A DNA stretch of 64,000 bases from Acidobacteriaceae bacterium. GTDB lineage: Bacteria; Acidobacteriota; Terriglobia; Bryobacterales; Bryobacteraceae. The notes under the pieces were generated by a model. That model saw only the letters and a program-made list of their open reading frames with translations. It was not told where the DNA came from and did no database searches. Below are positions 24,719 to 33,765 of the stretch, piece by piece. The DNA lies in the NCBI GenBank assembly GCA_019233755.1, contig JAFAMD010000044.1, positions 47,982 through 111,981 on the forward strand, read 5' to 3'. Position 1 is the stretch's first letter, and each line of letters starts with the position of its first letter. The position numbers were made by a program, and so were the translations under genes.

Positions 24719-27397
24719 TTAGGCGAGAGAAGGGTCGATGCTATCGGGATTGATGCCGAGATCGCGGATAGCTTGCGCGGCGCGGCTGGAGTCGAAACGG
24801 TTCCATGCGGCGAGACGCGAAAGAGCAGCGGCGGCGATGCTAGCAGCGTCGACTTCGAAGAAGCGGCGCAGATGCTCGCGGTTGTCGCTGCGGCCGAAGC
24901 CGTCGGTACCGAGCGCAGTGAGGCGTCCGGGCAGCCACGGCGAGATCTGATCGGCGACGATTTTCATGTAATCGCTCGCGGCGATGATCGGCATGTCGCT
25001 GTTGCCAAGCGCCTCGACGAGGTAGGGTTTGCGAGGCGTCTCGCTGGGATGCAGTCGGTTCCAGCGGTCGGCGATGAGCGCGTCACGGCGGAGCTCGGTG
25101 TAGCTGGTAACGCTCCATACGTTGGCGCCGATGCCGTATTGCTCGGCGAGAATTTTCTGCGCCTTGAGCGCTTCGTTGAGGATGGGGCCGCTGCCAAAGA
25201 GCGTGACCTGAGCGGAACCGGTGGGCGAGGCCTGATAGAGGTACATGCCGCGCAGGATGCCTTCGCGCAGGTTCGGAACTTCGGGCATGGGCGGGTGCGC
25301 GTAGTTCTCGTTGCAGACGGTGAGGTAGTAGAAGTGGTCCTCATTGTTCTCGTACATGCGGCGAATGCCGTCCTGCACGATGACTGCGATTTCGTATGCC
25401 CAGGCGGGGTCGTAGCTCTTGCAGTTGGGAATGACGCTCGAGAGCACGTGGCTATGACCGTCGTCGTGCTGCAAACCTTCGCCGAGCAAGGTGGTACGGC
25501 CGGCGGTGCCGCCGATGAGAAATCCCTTGCCGCGGGAGTCGCCGAAAGCCCAGATGAGATCACCGATGCGCTGGAAGCCGAACATCGAATAGTAAATGAA
25601 GAACGGGATAGTGGGGATACCAACGGTGGCGTAGGCAGTGCCAGCAGCGGTCAGAGATGCCATCGCGCCCGCCTCAGTGATGCCTTCTTCGAGGATCTGC
25701 CCGTTCTGAGCTTCCTTGTAGTACATGAGCACGTCGCTATCGACGGGCTTGTAGAGCTGGCCTTGCGGAGCATAGATGCCGCGCTCCCGGAACATGGACT
25801 CCATGCCGAAAGTGCGGGCTTCATCGGGGATGATCGGCACAACGTACTTGCCGAGTTCGGGAACCTTGATCAGCGCTTTGAGCACAGCGACAAAAGCGCT
25901 GGTGGTAGAGGCTTCGCGGCCGCGCGAGCCGGCAAGCGATTCGTGAAAGGCTTCGAGCGAAGGCGCCTTGAGCTCAATCTTCCTGGGATTGCGCGCCGGC
26001 AGATAGCCGCCCAAAGCGCGGCGGCGTTCCTGCAGGTACTGGATCTCAGGGGTATCGTTGCCCGGACGCACGAAGGAAATGGAATGAATCTGTTCCTTCG
26101 TAAAATTCAGATCGAAGCGTTTGGCGAGATAGACGAGCTCATCCTCATTGAGCTTCTTCTGCTGGTGCGTGATGTTCTTGCCCTCGCCGGCTTCGCCGAG
26201 GCCATAGCCCTTAACCGTTTTGGCGAGAATGACGGTGGGCTGACCCTGGTGCTCGACAGCGCGTTTGAAGGCGTTGTAGACCTTTACGGGGTCGTGACCA
26301 CCGCGCCGCAGCATGGCTAGTTGCTCGTCAGTCTTATCCTCGACGAGCTTGAGCAGCTCGGGATACTTGCCGAAGAATTCCTTACGGACATAGGCGCCGC
26401 CGCGAGCCTTGTAGTTCTGGTACTCGCCATCGACGCACTCTTCCATGCGCTTGATCAGAAGACCACTTGTGTCGCGAGCGAAGAGTTCGTCCCAATCGCT
26501 GCCCCAGAGAACCTTGATGACGTTCCAGCCGGCACCGCGATATATGCGTTCGAGCTCCTGGACGATGCTGCTGTTACCGCGCACCGGACCGTCAAGCCGC
26601 TGGAGGTTGCAATTGACGACAAAGACAAGATTGTCGAGCTTTTCGCGGGAAGCGATATGGAGAGCGCCGGTGGATTCGGGCTCATCCTGCTCGCCGTCGC
26701 CGCAGAAGGCGAAGACCTTGCGGCCCGTTTTGGGGATCAGTTCGCGATTTTCGAGATAGCGGAGAAAACGGGCATTGTAGATGGCATTAATCGGCCCGAG
26801 ACCCATGGACACGGTGGGAAACTGCCAGAAATCGGGCATGAGCCAGGGGTGAGGATACGAGGACAGGCCTGGATGATCGCGGAGCTCATGACGGAAGTTG
26901 AAGAGATGCTCTTCAGTGAGCCGGCCTTCGAGGAAGGCGCGCGAGTAAACACCCGGCGAGGCGTGGCCCTGATAGTAGACGAGGTCGCCGGCCTGCCCAT
27001 CGATGGCCGCGCGGAAGAAATGATTAAACCCGACTTCGCTGATGGTAGCGAGCGAAGCATAGGTGGAGATATGGCCACCGATATTGGGATCGTATTTGTT
27101 GGCGCGAACAACCATGGCAGCCGCATTCCAGCGAATCAGGCTCTTGATGCGCCGTTCGAGTGCACGGTCTCCTGGATACGGCAGCTCTTCGTGCGCGGGG
27201 ATCGTGTTCACATACGGCGTGTTAAGAGATTGCGGCGTGGAAACACCGAAGCCGGCGGCACGATCCAACAATTTCTCGAGCAGATAGGCGGCCCGGTCAG
27301 GCCCTTCCTCATCCACGACCTGTTCTAAGGCCTCAAGCCACTCTGCCGTTTCCTGTGGGTTCAGGTCCGGGTGGCGTTCTTCTTTTGGTTTGAGCAT
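24719..27397 (-). CDS. aceE: Pyruvate dehydrogenase E1 component, homodimeric type
   Basis: Decarboxylates pyruvate with thiamine diphosphate and passes acetyl to lipoyl-E2. The 892-aa chain is full length for the homodimeric class. The TPP-binding motif is [68 protein letters not shown]-like and [24 protein letters not shown] regions, typical of AceE, are clear. The enzyme would use the lipoate made by LipA encoded at 56.6 kb; aceF (E2) and lpd (E3) are not in the window. It is a monocistronic unit with a hairpin downstream. Confidence 0.97.
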   Translation of the reverse strand: [892 protein letters not shown]

Positions 27398-27711
27398 GGG
27401 TTCAAGTCAGGTTGAATTGCGGGTAACTTCTACGATACGTGCTTGGCTCGCAAGGCACAAGAACACGGCGGGTTCGCTCAAAGAGCAACCCAGGTTACGA
27501 TTACGCTCTACAGTGACGCGGATGGCCGCACACTTCTAAAACCAAGAGCCACTAAAGGCGCAAAACGGGCAACGATCTCCCTGTGCGCTCTCCTAAAACG
27601 CGCACAACGGGCAACGATCTCCCTGTGCGCTTTCCTAAATTATCGCCTATCGCTTGCATTTCTCCGTTTGGTCAGGCAATCTAAAAGGTTTTTGGAGACC
27701 ATGCGTTTTTG
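27398..27711. repeat. Gene-poor upstream region with a 42-bp direct repeat
   Basis: Between aceE and the DHH gene there is no supported gene. A unit containing CGGGCAACGATCTCCCTGTG occurs at about 27559-27600 and 27601-27641, exactly 42 bases apart and nearly identical; a more distant resemblance lies just before 27510. The track ORF 27443-27712 reads through it and shows the repeat as ATISLCA twice. It lacks other coding signs, so I treat it as noncoding repetitive DNA. Confidence 0.6.
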
Positions 27712-28665
27712 ATGACGGTGCGAGTCCTCTACCATGACCACTGCTTCGATGGGGCAGCCTCGGCAGCGTTTGTCACGCGTTTTTTACAAGAGAGATTTTA
27801 TCCTGGCGCAACGTTCCATTACACGGGACTGGCGCACCGGGCTGACCAACTGTTTGAAGACAGCCTGTTTGACGGTGACGCCAATGTCATAGTTGATTTC
27901 AAGTACGCAACAAATCCGAACCTGACATGGTGGTTCGACCATCACCAAAGCGCGTTTCTGAGCCCGGAGGATGCGGAACATTTCCGGCGCGATACTTCGG
28001 GGAGGAAATTATTTGATCCGAGCTTCCGCTCCTGCACGAAGTTCATTTCAACCGTCGTGAAACGGCAGTATGGGTTCGAAGCTCCAGACCTGGAGGAGTT
28101 GGTCACCTGGGCGGACATTGTGGACGGCGCACTCTATGAAAGCGCGGAAGCCGCGGTGGAGATGAACGCGCCGGCGATGCAGCTCACACTGGTGATTGAG
28201 GGCAGCAAGGGGCCCCGTCTGGTGCAGAAGATCATTCGCGCGATGCAGCACTCGAAGCTCGCACAAATCATCGCGGACCCGGAGATTCAGGCCGAATACA
28301 GGAGACTGCACGCGACGCACCTGCGAAACATTGACGTGATCCAGAAGACGGGTTCGTGCGATCGCGGAGTGATTTATTTCGACCTGGTAGATTTCGGGAT
28401 CGAGGGATACAACAAGTTTATTCCGTACTACCTGTTTCCGGATTCGGCCTACACGGTTTCAGTGTCGACTTCGAGTTTCCGGACAAAGGTCTCAGTGGGA
28501 TCGAATCCCTGGGTGCGGGAACCGCTGCGGCATAACCTTGCAACGATCTGCGAAAGATATGGCGGGGGCGGGCATCCGAAAGTGGGGGCGATCAGCTTTC
28601 CGATCGGGGCGATACCAGAGGCGCGCAAGGCAGCGGCGGAGATCAGGGAAGAATTGAAAGCTTGA
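27712..28665 (+). CDS. DHH/DHHA1 family phosphoesterase
   Basis: A 317-aa protein of the DHH superfamily, Mn-dependent phosphodiesterases and exonucleases (RecJ, NrnA, GdpP relatives). Metal motifs are visible: YHDHCFDGAASAA (motif I), VIVDFKYA, FDHHQSAF (the DHH motif) and WADIVDG. The C-terminal DHHA1 substrate loop is GGGGHPKVGAISFP. It could degrade oligoribonucleotides or 3'-phosphoadenosine phosphate as NrnA does, but the spacing differs and I would not name it. ATG at 27712 is preferred; TTG at 27709 is the alternative. A LOG-family gene follows 18 bases later in the same direction. Confidence 0.88.
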   Translation: MTVRVLYHDHCFDGAASAAFVTRFLQERFYPGATFHYTGLAHRADQLFEDSLFDGDANVIVDFKYATNPNLTWWFDHHQSAFLSPEDAEHFRRDTSGRKLFDPSFRSCTKFISTVVKRQYGFEAPDLEELVTWADIVDGALYESAEAAVEMNAPAMQLTLVIEGSKGPRLVQKIIRAMQHSKLAQIIADPEIQAEYRRLHATHLRNIDVIQKTGSCDRGVIYFDLVDFGIEGYNKFIPYYLFPDSAYTVSVSTSSFRTKVSVGSNPWVREPLRHNLATICERYGGGGHPKVGAISFPIGAIPEARKAAAEIREELKA

Positions 28666-28683
28666 GGGCGGCTGCTCGCGGTA

Positions 28684-29268
28684 ATGGCCAGAAGCGTTTG
28701 CATTTTTTGCGGTTCCAGCCAGGGATCACGAGAAGTTTATGCAACCGCTGCGATATCCCTGGCAAGGCATCTTGCCGCGAACGACGTTTCGATTGTGTAC
28801 GGCGGCGGCAAAGTCGGATTGATGGGAGTCATCGCCGATACGGCGCTTGCGGCGGGAGGACGAGTCACCGGCGTCATTCCGCGCACGCTGGTGGAAAAGG
28901 AAATAGCGCACCAAGGCCTTTCCGACTTGCGAGTGGTCGGGTCGATGCATGAGCGTAAGGCTTTGATGGCGGATTTGTCCGACGCCTTCATCGCGCTGCC
29001 GGGCGGTTACGGCACCTTTGAGGAGTTCTGCGAAGTTCTGACCTGGACCCAATTGGGCTTGCAACGGAAGCCATGTGGTTTGTTGAATGTCGACGGATAC
29101 TATGACTGCCTGTTGGGGCTCTTCGATCGCGCCGTGTCAGAGCAGTTCTTAAAACAGGTGCATCGAGATCTCGTGATCTCGGATAGCGTTCCCGAAGCGC
29201 TGGTGCGACGCGTGCTCGCTTGCCAAGTGCCCCTGGTGGAGAAGTGGATCAATCGCCAGCAGGCGTAA
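28684..29268 (+). CDS. LOG-family protein (TIGR00730 phosphoribohydrolase-like)
   Basis: A 194-aa Rossmann-fold protein related to lysine decarboxylase-like cytokinin riboside 5'-monophosphate phosphoribohydrolases. The PGGYGTFEEFCEVLTW motif (PGGxGTxxE) is the hallmark of the active site, and YGGGKVGLMGVIADTAL and VVGSMHERKALM complete it. The reaction in bacteria is hydrolysis of nucleoside monophosphates to the free base and ribose 5-phosphate; the true substrate here is unknown. Short spacing suggests an operon with the DHH gene, giving two nucleotide-degrading enzymes together. Confidence 0.92.
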   Translation: MARSVCIFCGSSQGSREVYATAAISLARHLAANDVSIVYGGGKVGLMGVIADTALAAGGRVTGVIPRTLVEKEIAHQGLSDLRVVGSMHERKALMADLSDAFIALPGGYGTFEEFCEVLTWTQLGLQRKPCGLLNVDGYYDCLLGLFDRAVSEQFLKQVHRDLVISDSVPEALVRRVLACQVPLVEKWINRQQA

Positions 29269-29276
29269 TGCGGCAA

Positions 29277-29792
29277 CTACCGGGCGCCGTAAAAATAGTA
29301 GTCGGCTTCGTAGGGAGCTGAGGTTTCGGCGTTCGTGTGAGCAGCGTCGCAGCCGGCAGCGGGCGCTTTGCCGCCCTTTGTATTGAGGCGCTGAATGCTC
29401 TCGACGCGAGTCATCTTACCGGTGCCCTCATGACTTACAGCCGAAATCAGAAGCCAGGGAATGGAACCGGAGTCGGGAGAGGGGAGATTTGCAATCATCT
29501 TCCCGACGACGCGGCTGCCGTCGCTTGCTTCCCACGTGGGTCCTGCGAAATGGCGGCCAACGCGCTGACCGTTTTCACCCAGTAACTCCGCGCGGGGCAT
29601 CTTCAGGACCCAGGCGTACTGATCGCCGGTCTGCTTGCACGTGTAAATCTGGTCCCCTTGGCCGTGGGCTTAAAACAGGAGCGTTTGCGTATCGGGAGGC
29701 CTGAGCTTTTCGGGTACCTGAGGGGCGTTCTGCACCGCGAAACCAATAGCTGAGAAGGAAGCAAAAGCAGCCAAGAGCAGGAGCCGACGCAT
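29277..29792 (-). pseudogene. DUF3455 secreted protein with in-frame stop
   Basis: Reading from ATG 29792 on the minus strand gives a signal peptide (MRRLLLLAAFASFSAIGFA) and 40 residues to a TAA (complement of 29670-29672), then continues in the same frame for 130 residues to 29277. The sequence after the stop, AHGQGDQIYTCKQTGDQYAWVLK and then MPRAELLG, is the conserved DUF3455 domain. A single base change in a lysine codon (AAA or AAG expected at this place in the family) would make it. The ORF track shows only the last 107 residues. It could be a real pseudogene or a sequence error. Confidence 0.75.
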
Positions 29793-30008
29793 GTTCAATC
29801 ATGGTCGCATGTTCAAGAGGCTGCGGTGGGCGAAACAGGCCCGGTCACGAATGTTCGGCAGAGCAGCAATCCCTTTGTTTGTTTTGACTTCCGAAGCGAT
29901 CCCAGGCATTCCGAACAGACCAGAAATCTATGCTGCTTGCAAGGACCTGTGATATTGATGGGATTAAGAAGGGATTTTGGTGTTATAGTCAGGGCAGAGG
30001 GGGTTACT

Positions 30009-30398
30009 GTGGCAACACTTGCAGCAGCAAAGCCGGACCTGGAAGCGCATCGAAAAGCGACAACAGCCCCCTTACCGCAGGTGGTGGATGCGCTCGTTTC
30101 GCTCATCGGCCGCAAACTGATTGCGTATATCGCCTCCATAAAAGACGCGCGCGCTATCGAGCGCTGGTCACATGGTTCGACGCCCCAGAAGGACGTAGAG
30201 CGCCGCATAAGACTCACCTATCATGTTGCAGCGATGCTCGCTCAATTCGATACACCTGCTGTTGTGCAGGCCTGGCTCATTGGGCTGAATCCGGAACTCG
30301 AAGACCAAGTTCCGATCGGCCTGCTTAGAGAGGGCGATATCGAAAGTGACGGCAAGAGGGTTCTGAGCGCAGCCAGAGCCTTTGTCGCCGGGGGCTAA
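30009..30398 (+). CDS. ParS/MbcA/Xre antitoxin-like DUF2384 protein
   Basis: A 129-aa cytoplasmic protein whose C-terminal half is the conserved antitoxin-toxin binding domain: AYIASIKDARAIERW, LTYHVAAMLAQFDTPAVVQAWLIGLNPEL and LLREGDIESDGKRVLSAARAFV. It resembles MbcA and ParS partners of RES-domain NAD-depleting toxins. The start is uncertain: I chose GTG 30009 because GAGGGGG lies six bases upstream; ATG 29958 and the track's ATG 29826 give longer versions. No RES toxin is adjacent, so it is an orphan or distant partner. It is divergent from the DUF3455 pseudogene. Confidence 0.75.
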   Translation: MATLAAAKPDLEAHRKATTAPLPQVVDALVSLIGRKLIAYIASIKDARAIERWSHGSTPQKDVERRIRLTYHVAAMLAQFDTPAVVQAWLIGLNPELEDQVPIGLLREGDIESDGKRVLSAARAFVAGG

Positions 30399-30511
30399 GC
30401 TGCGTTACGTGCTGGTGCGCATTGATATCGTCCGAATCAATCGTATCGGCGAATTATTGCCGTGGAACCTCCAGCCGCATGACTGTCGAGTGCCAGGCAA
30501 GCGCCTGTTGA

Positions 30512-31564
30512 TCAAACGAAATACGTAATGGTGCGCCGCTCGACAGCCGATAACGTGAACTCGTCTTCCGTTCTGCTACGCCCCTCGATCGTCTTCGACA
30601 CCCAGTTGCCTTGTGAATCGTAATCGTAGCGGAAGCGCGTCTCTGAGCGGCTGACGCTTTCTCGAGTCGGGCTATCGGTGGCCTGGCCTTCATCGTCGAT
30701 GGCGAATTCCCGGCCCTCATGATCGTCTACCTCTAATATTGGGTCTCCGTGTTCGTTGTAGGTAACCGTTTTGCTGTCGACTGCAAGCGGCCCCATATTC
30801 AGCCGAGTCTTGACCCTGTGACCTTGTCCGTCATACGAATGTGTGCATCGTATGGACTCCCTGCCCACACCAAAGAATGCTCGTGCGGTTTGCAGTTGAG
30901 CCGGACTTAACGACGCCAGCATTTCGGATGGCAGTACCTCCTCGGAGTTCGTCTGTGCCTCTTCAATCAATCGCCCAGCTTCGTCGTAGCGAAACTCAAC
31001 TCCGCTCAGCTGACGGCCTGCCCCGTCGTGAAACAACAAACTGGTGGGTTGGTCGCGTTCGTTGTAGAGCGTGGTCAGCTTTGTGGCGCCTGGCGCTGAG
31101 TAGATGCTGTCTGTACCCTCAACGCCCCACCCATAACGCGTGTCGGGGAGTTGGGCTGTTATGTCGACACAGAGCGTCTTTTTCTTGCATCCGGAGGCGT
31201 CGTACTCATAACTTTCGGCCGTCCGATCATCGCCATCCCCACTCCGAAATAGGATGCGCACCAATCTGCCCGCGTTGTCATATTGCCAGACTCGCAGATC
31301 CGCAAAACCGCCGGCGTTCTCCGTGCGCGTTGTTATTAGTCTTCCGGCATCGTCATAGTGGTAGGTTGTGCTCCAGAAGGAGCCGTCCGGATTGTGGTGC
31401 CAGTGCTGGGCAAGAACCCCATCAGCGCGGAACTCTAACATGGTCACGTGGCTGCGCTCCTCGGTCTCGCACGTATCTCCACCGCACCGGCGTGAATACC
31501 AGATACGTTGAAGCCGACAGGAACGCACCGGGCCACGCAATCCCCACTGTTCACGGTCATTCAT
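30512..31564 (-). CDS. YD-repeat (RHS-like) protein
   Basis: A 350-aa protein built from RHS/YD repeats: YHYDDAGRLITT, WQYDNAGRLVRIL, YEYDASGCKKK, FRYDEAGRLIEE, HSYDGQGHRVKTR, YNEHGDPI, YDYDSQGNWVSK. There is no signal peptide and no C-terminal toxin or core domain, so it is far smaller than a typical RHS toxin. Small cytoplasmic YD proteins of this kind occur in soil bacteria without a known role; a shell-like or orphan fragment is possible. No VgrG or immunity gene is adjacent. Confidence 0.8.
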   Translation of the reverse strand: MNDREQWGLRGPVRSCRLQRIWYSRRCGGDTCETEERSHVTMLEFRADGVLAQHWHHNPDGSFWSTTYHYDDAGRLITTRTENAGGFADLRVWQYDNAGRLVRILFRSGDGDDRTAESYEYDASGCKKKTLCVDITAQLPDTRYGWGVEGTDSIYSAPGATKLTTLYNERDQPTSLLFHDGAGRQLSGVEFRYDEAGRLIEEAQTNSEEVLPSEMLASLSPAQLQTARAFFGVGRESIRCTHSYDGQGHRVKTRLNMGPLAVDSKTVTYNEHGDPILEVDDHEGREFAIDDEGQATDSPTRESVSRSETRFRYDYDSQGNWVSKTIEGRSRTEDEFTLSAVERRTITYFV

Positions 31565-32038
31565 AGATCCACAATGCCGAAAAGAAAAGTCATTACCAAG
31601 CTGGAGGGCCTTTCAGCACCATTGTCAGTGCGCCCTCCTGTGCCGTGTCGCGCCGCGCTTGGGATAGAAGTCGCGAGATTCTTCGGACGGTGGCTCGCCA
31701 TTGATTGGATTCCCGCCGAACCACTTAGCTATTCAAACGCGACTTCGCCAAACGCGAAATGCTGCTCACGTTCGCAGCCGTAAATGACAGTTGTTGCACA
31801 TTGAACCCAATATTCTGCCGCACGTCCGTACCGGTTCGTGTCTGCCGGACGCTACTCTTAGAATTCGAATCTTACGATAGTTTGGAAAGCATCGGTCGCT
31901 ACAGGAATTGTTGACATGGAGTTGATCTTTTCAATCTGGCAATCTTCGAGCCGTTCGACCTGATCGATAAGACGATCTCAAACTTAGGTACCGAGGACCC
32001 GGATTTTCTGAAAGCGCTGGAGCATCTGGATTTCAGGT
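31565..32038. other. Gene-poor stretch with a possible gene remnant
   Basis: There is no ORF with convincing support over 470 bases. Near the right end the plus strand at about 31921-32045 reads DLFNLAIFEPFDLIDKTISNLG and ALEHLDFRFNP, which looks protein-like. It is preceded by an in-frame TGA near 31910 with similar-looking sequence (FESYDSLESIGRY) before it. This may be a decayed gene whose 3' end has been replaced by ribE. I see no promoter, repeat or RNA gene. Confidence 0.3.
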
Positions 32039-32656
32039 TCAATCCGACGCTCTGGGTGGCGTGCTCGATACCACGGCGAGTTTCTCGAGGTGTTTGGCGA
32101 GAATGTCGACCTCGATATTCACAAGGGAACCGGGCTGGCGGGCTTTCAGGGCAGTGTGTTCGAAGGTGTGGGGAATGATGGTGAAGCCGACAAGATCGTC
32201 ATCGACTTCCGCGACGGTCAGGCTGATGCCGTCGACGGCAACCGACCCTTTGCTGACGATGTAGCGCGTGAGTTCACGCGGGACGCGGATGCTGAGCCAC
32301 CAGTTACATTCGCCTAAGGCTTCAAGCGTAACGACTTCGGCGGTGGCGTCGATATGGCCGAGAACGAAATGACCGTCCAGACGCGAGTTGGCACGGAGCG
32401 GGCGCTCGAGGTTCACGGGCGCGCCGGGCGTGAGAGCCCCAAGATTGGTACGCTTCAGCGTTTCGGGGGCTAGATCGGCGGAGAAACGATCCGAAGCGAG
32501 CTCAACAGCGGTGAGACAGGCCCCGTTAACCGCGATGCTGGCGCCGAGCGTGGCGTCCTGTAAGATGCGAGAGCACGCAACGGTGAGGCGCGCGCCGGCC
32601 GGTTTTGACTCGAGCGCCGCGACGCGCCCGAGCTCTTCGATAATGCCGGTAAACAT
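32039..32656 (-). CDS. ribE: Riboflavin synthase alpha subunit
   Basis: Dismutates two 6,7-dimethyl-8-ribityllumazine molecules to riboflavin. The 205-aa chain shows the duplicated six-stranded barrel: MFTGIIEELGRVAALE opens the first and GHFVLGHIDATAEVV begins the second. Substrate-site residues in GACLTAVEL and KGSVAVDGISLTV match the family. It is separated from ribD by three bases and its start is upstream of ribD's end in the same direction (ribD-ribE order), so the two form an operon. No FMN riboswitch was recognised upstream of ribD. Confidence 0.96.
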   Translation of the reverse strand: MFTGIIEELGRVAALESKPAGARLTVACSRILQDATLGASIAVNGACLTAVELASDRFSADLAPETLKRTNLGALTPGAPVNLERPLRANSRLDGHFVLGHIDATAEVVTLEALGECNWWLSIRVPRELTRYIVSKGSVAVDGISLTVAEVDDDLVGFTIIPHTFEHTALKARQPGSLVNIEVDILAKHLEKLAVVSSTPPRASD

Positions 32657-32659
32657 TGG

Positions 32660-33757
32660 TTAGCTCTTAATGAGGTACGCTTCGACCGCGAACTCGTTCT
32701 GCGAGATAGGGTGAATGGTCACGCGATCGAGCAGCATGGCATCCGCCCGGCGCATGCGGCCCTGTCCGCCCGCAACGGGCAGACTCTTGAGACCGCCCAG
32801 AATTTTCGGCGCGTAGTAGAAGAGCACCTTATCGGCGATTTGCGAATCGAGCATGGTCCAGTTGACGTGGCTGCCGGCTTCGACCATAAGCGACAGATAG
32901 CGCTTTTCGGAAAGGTAATCGAGGATTTTGCGCGGATCGGTGCGGCCTGCAAGCCCATCCGCAACGAGCACCTGAACGCCGCGATCTTCGAGAGCCTTGC
33001 GGCGCTCCGCCGGGGCGGCCGACGTACAGACTAACAGGACATCGTTCTTCGCGCTCGTGATCATCTTCGAGGTAAGCGGAATGCGGAGTTGGGAATCGAG
33101 AACGATGCGAAGCAGCGGCCGCGCGCGCTCCAGACCGGATCGATCGGTGAGAAGGCAGTCGTCTTCGCGAACGGTGCCGAGCCCAGTGAGGATGGCGTCG
33201 GATAAGTGGCGCACCTGTTGGACGTCAGCGCGTGCCACCTCGCTGGTGATCCAGCCGATATTGTCCTGCGGGGCGGCGATTTTGCCATCGAGCGTGAGGG
33301 CAGCCTTGACGGTAACGAGCGGCCTGCCGGTTCGCATGAAGTGCACAAAGGCCTCGTTGAGGCGTTCGGCGGCGGCGGTGTGCTCGTCCTCGAGGACGAC
33401 TTCGACGCCGGCGCGGCGCAGGCGCTCAAAACCTTCACCGCTGACCTGCGGGTTGGGATCCTGCATGGCGGCGACCACACGCGCGATGCCGGATTGAATA
33501 ACGACATCCGCACACGGCCCGGTGCGGCCCTGATGCGAGCACGGTTCCAAAGTGATGTAGAGCGCGGCTCCGCGGGCATCTTTGCCGGCTTCGCGAAGGG
33601 CGACAATCTCGGCGTGATCAACACCGGCCCAGGTATGAAAGCCGCGGCCGATCACTTTGCCATCACGGACTACGACTGCGCCGACGGCCGGATTAGGACT
33701 TGTGCGGCCGCGGCCCTGGCGCGCGAGTTCGAGAGCTTCCTCCATGAAAACTGACAT
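32660..33757 (-). CDS. ribD: Bifunctional pyrimidine deaminase/reductase
   Basis: Catalyses the second and third steps of riboflavin synthesis. The deaminase half carries the zinc motif HAEIVAL and the PCSHQGRTGPCADV loop with two Cys ligands. The reductase half (from about residue 145) has VTVKAALTLDGKIAAPQDNIGWITSE, and the NADPH-binding GLGTVREDDCLLTDR and VEAGSHVN. Length 365 aa is normal. ftsY lies nine bases upstream in the same direction, and ribE three bases downstream. Other rib genes (ribA, ribH) are outside the window. Confidence 0.97.
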   Translation of the reverse strand: MSVFMEEALELARQGRGRTSPNPAVGAVVVRDGKVIGRGFHTWAGVDHAEIVALREAGKDARGAALYITLEPCSHQGRTGPCADVVIQSGIARVVAAMQDPNPQVSGEGFERLRRAGVEVVLEDEHTAAAERLNEAFVHFMRTGRPLVTVKAALTLDGKIAAPQDNIGWITSEVARADVQQVRHLSDAILTGLGTVREDDCLLTDRSGLERARPLLRIVLDSQLRIPLTSKMITSAKNDVLLVCTSAAPAERRKALEDRGVQVLVADGLAGRTDPRKILDYLSEKRYLSLMVEAGSHVNWTMLDSQIADKVLFYYAPKILGGLKSLPVAGGQGRMRRADAMLLDRVTIHPISQNEFAVEAYLIKS

Positions 33758-33765
33758 AGAGGCAC

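Noticed and set aside
24773-26320. 515-aa ORF opposite aceE, with others at 26321-27328 and 20721-21798
   Set aside because: Antisense of well-recognised genes with low-complexity acidic and Arg-rich composition.
27443-27712. 89-aa ORF before the DHH gene
   Set aside because: Contains the 42-bp repeat twice and lacks a ribosome site or conserved pattern; treated as noncoding.
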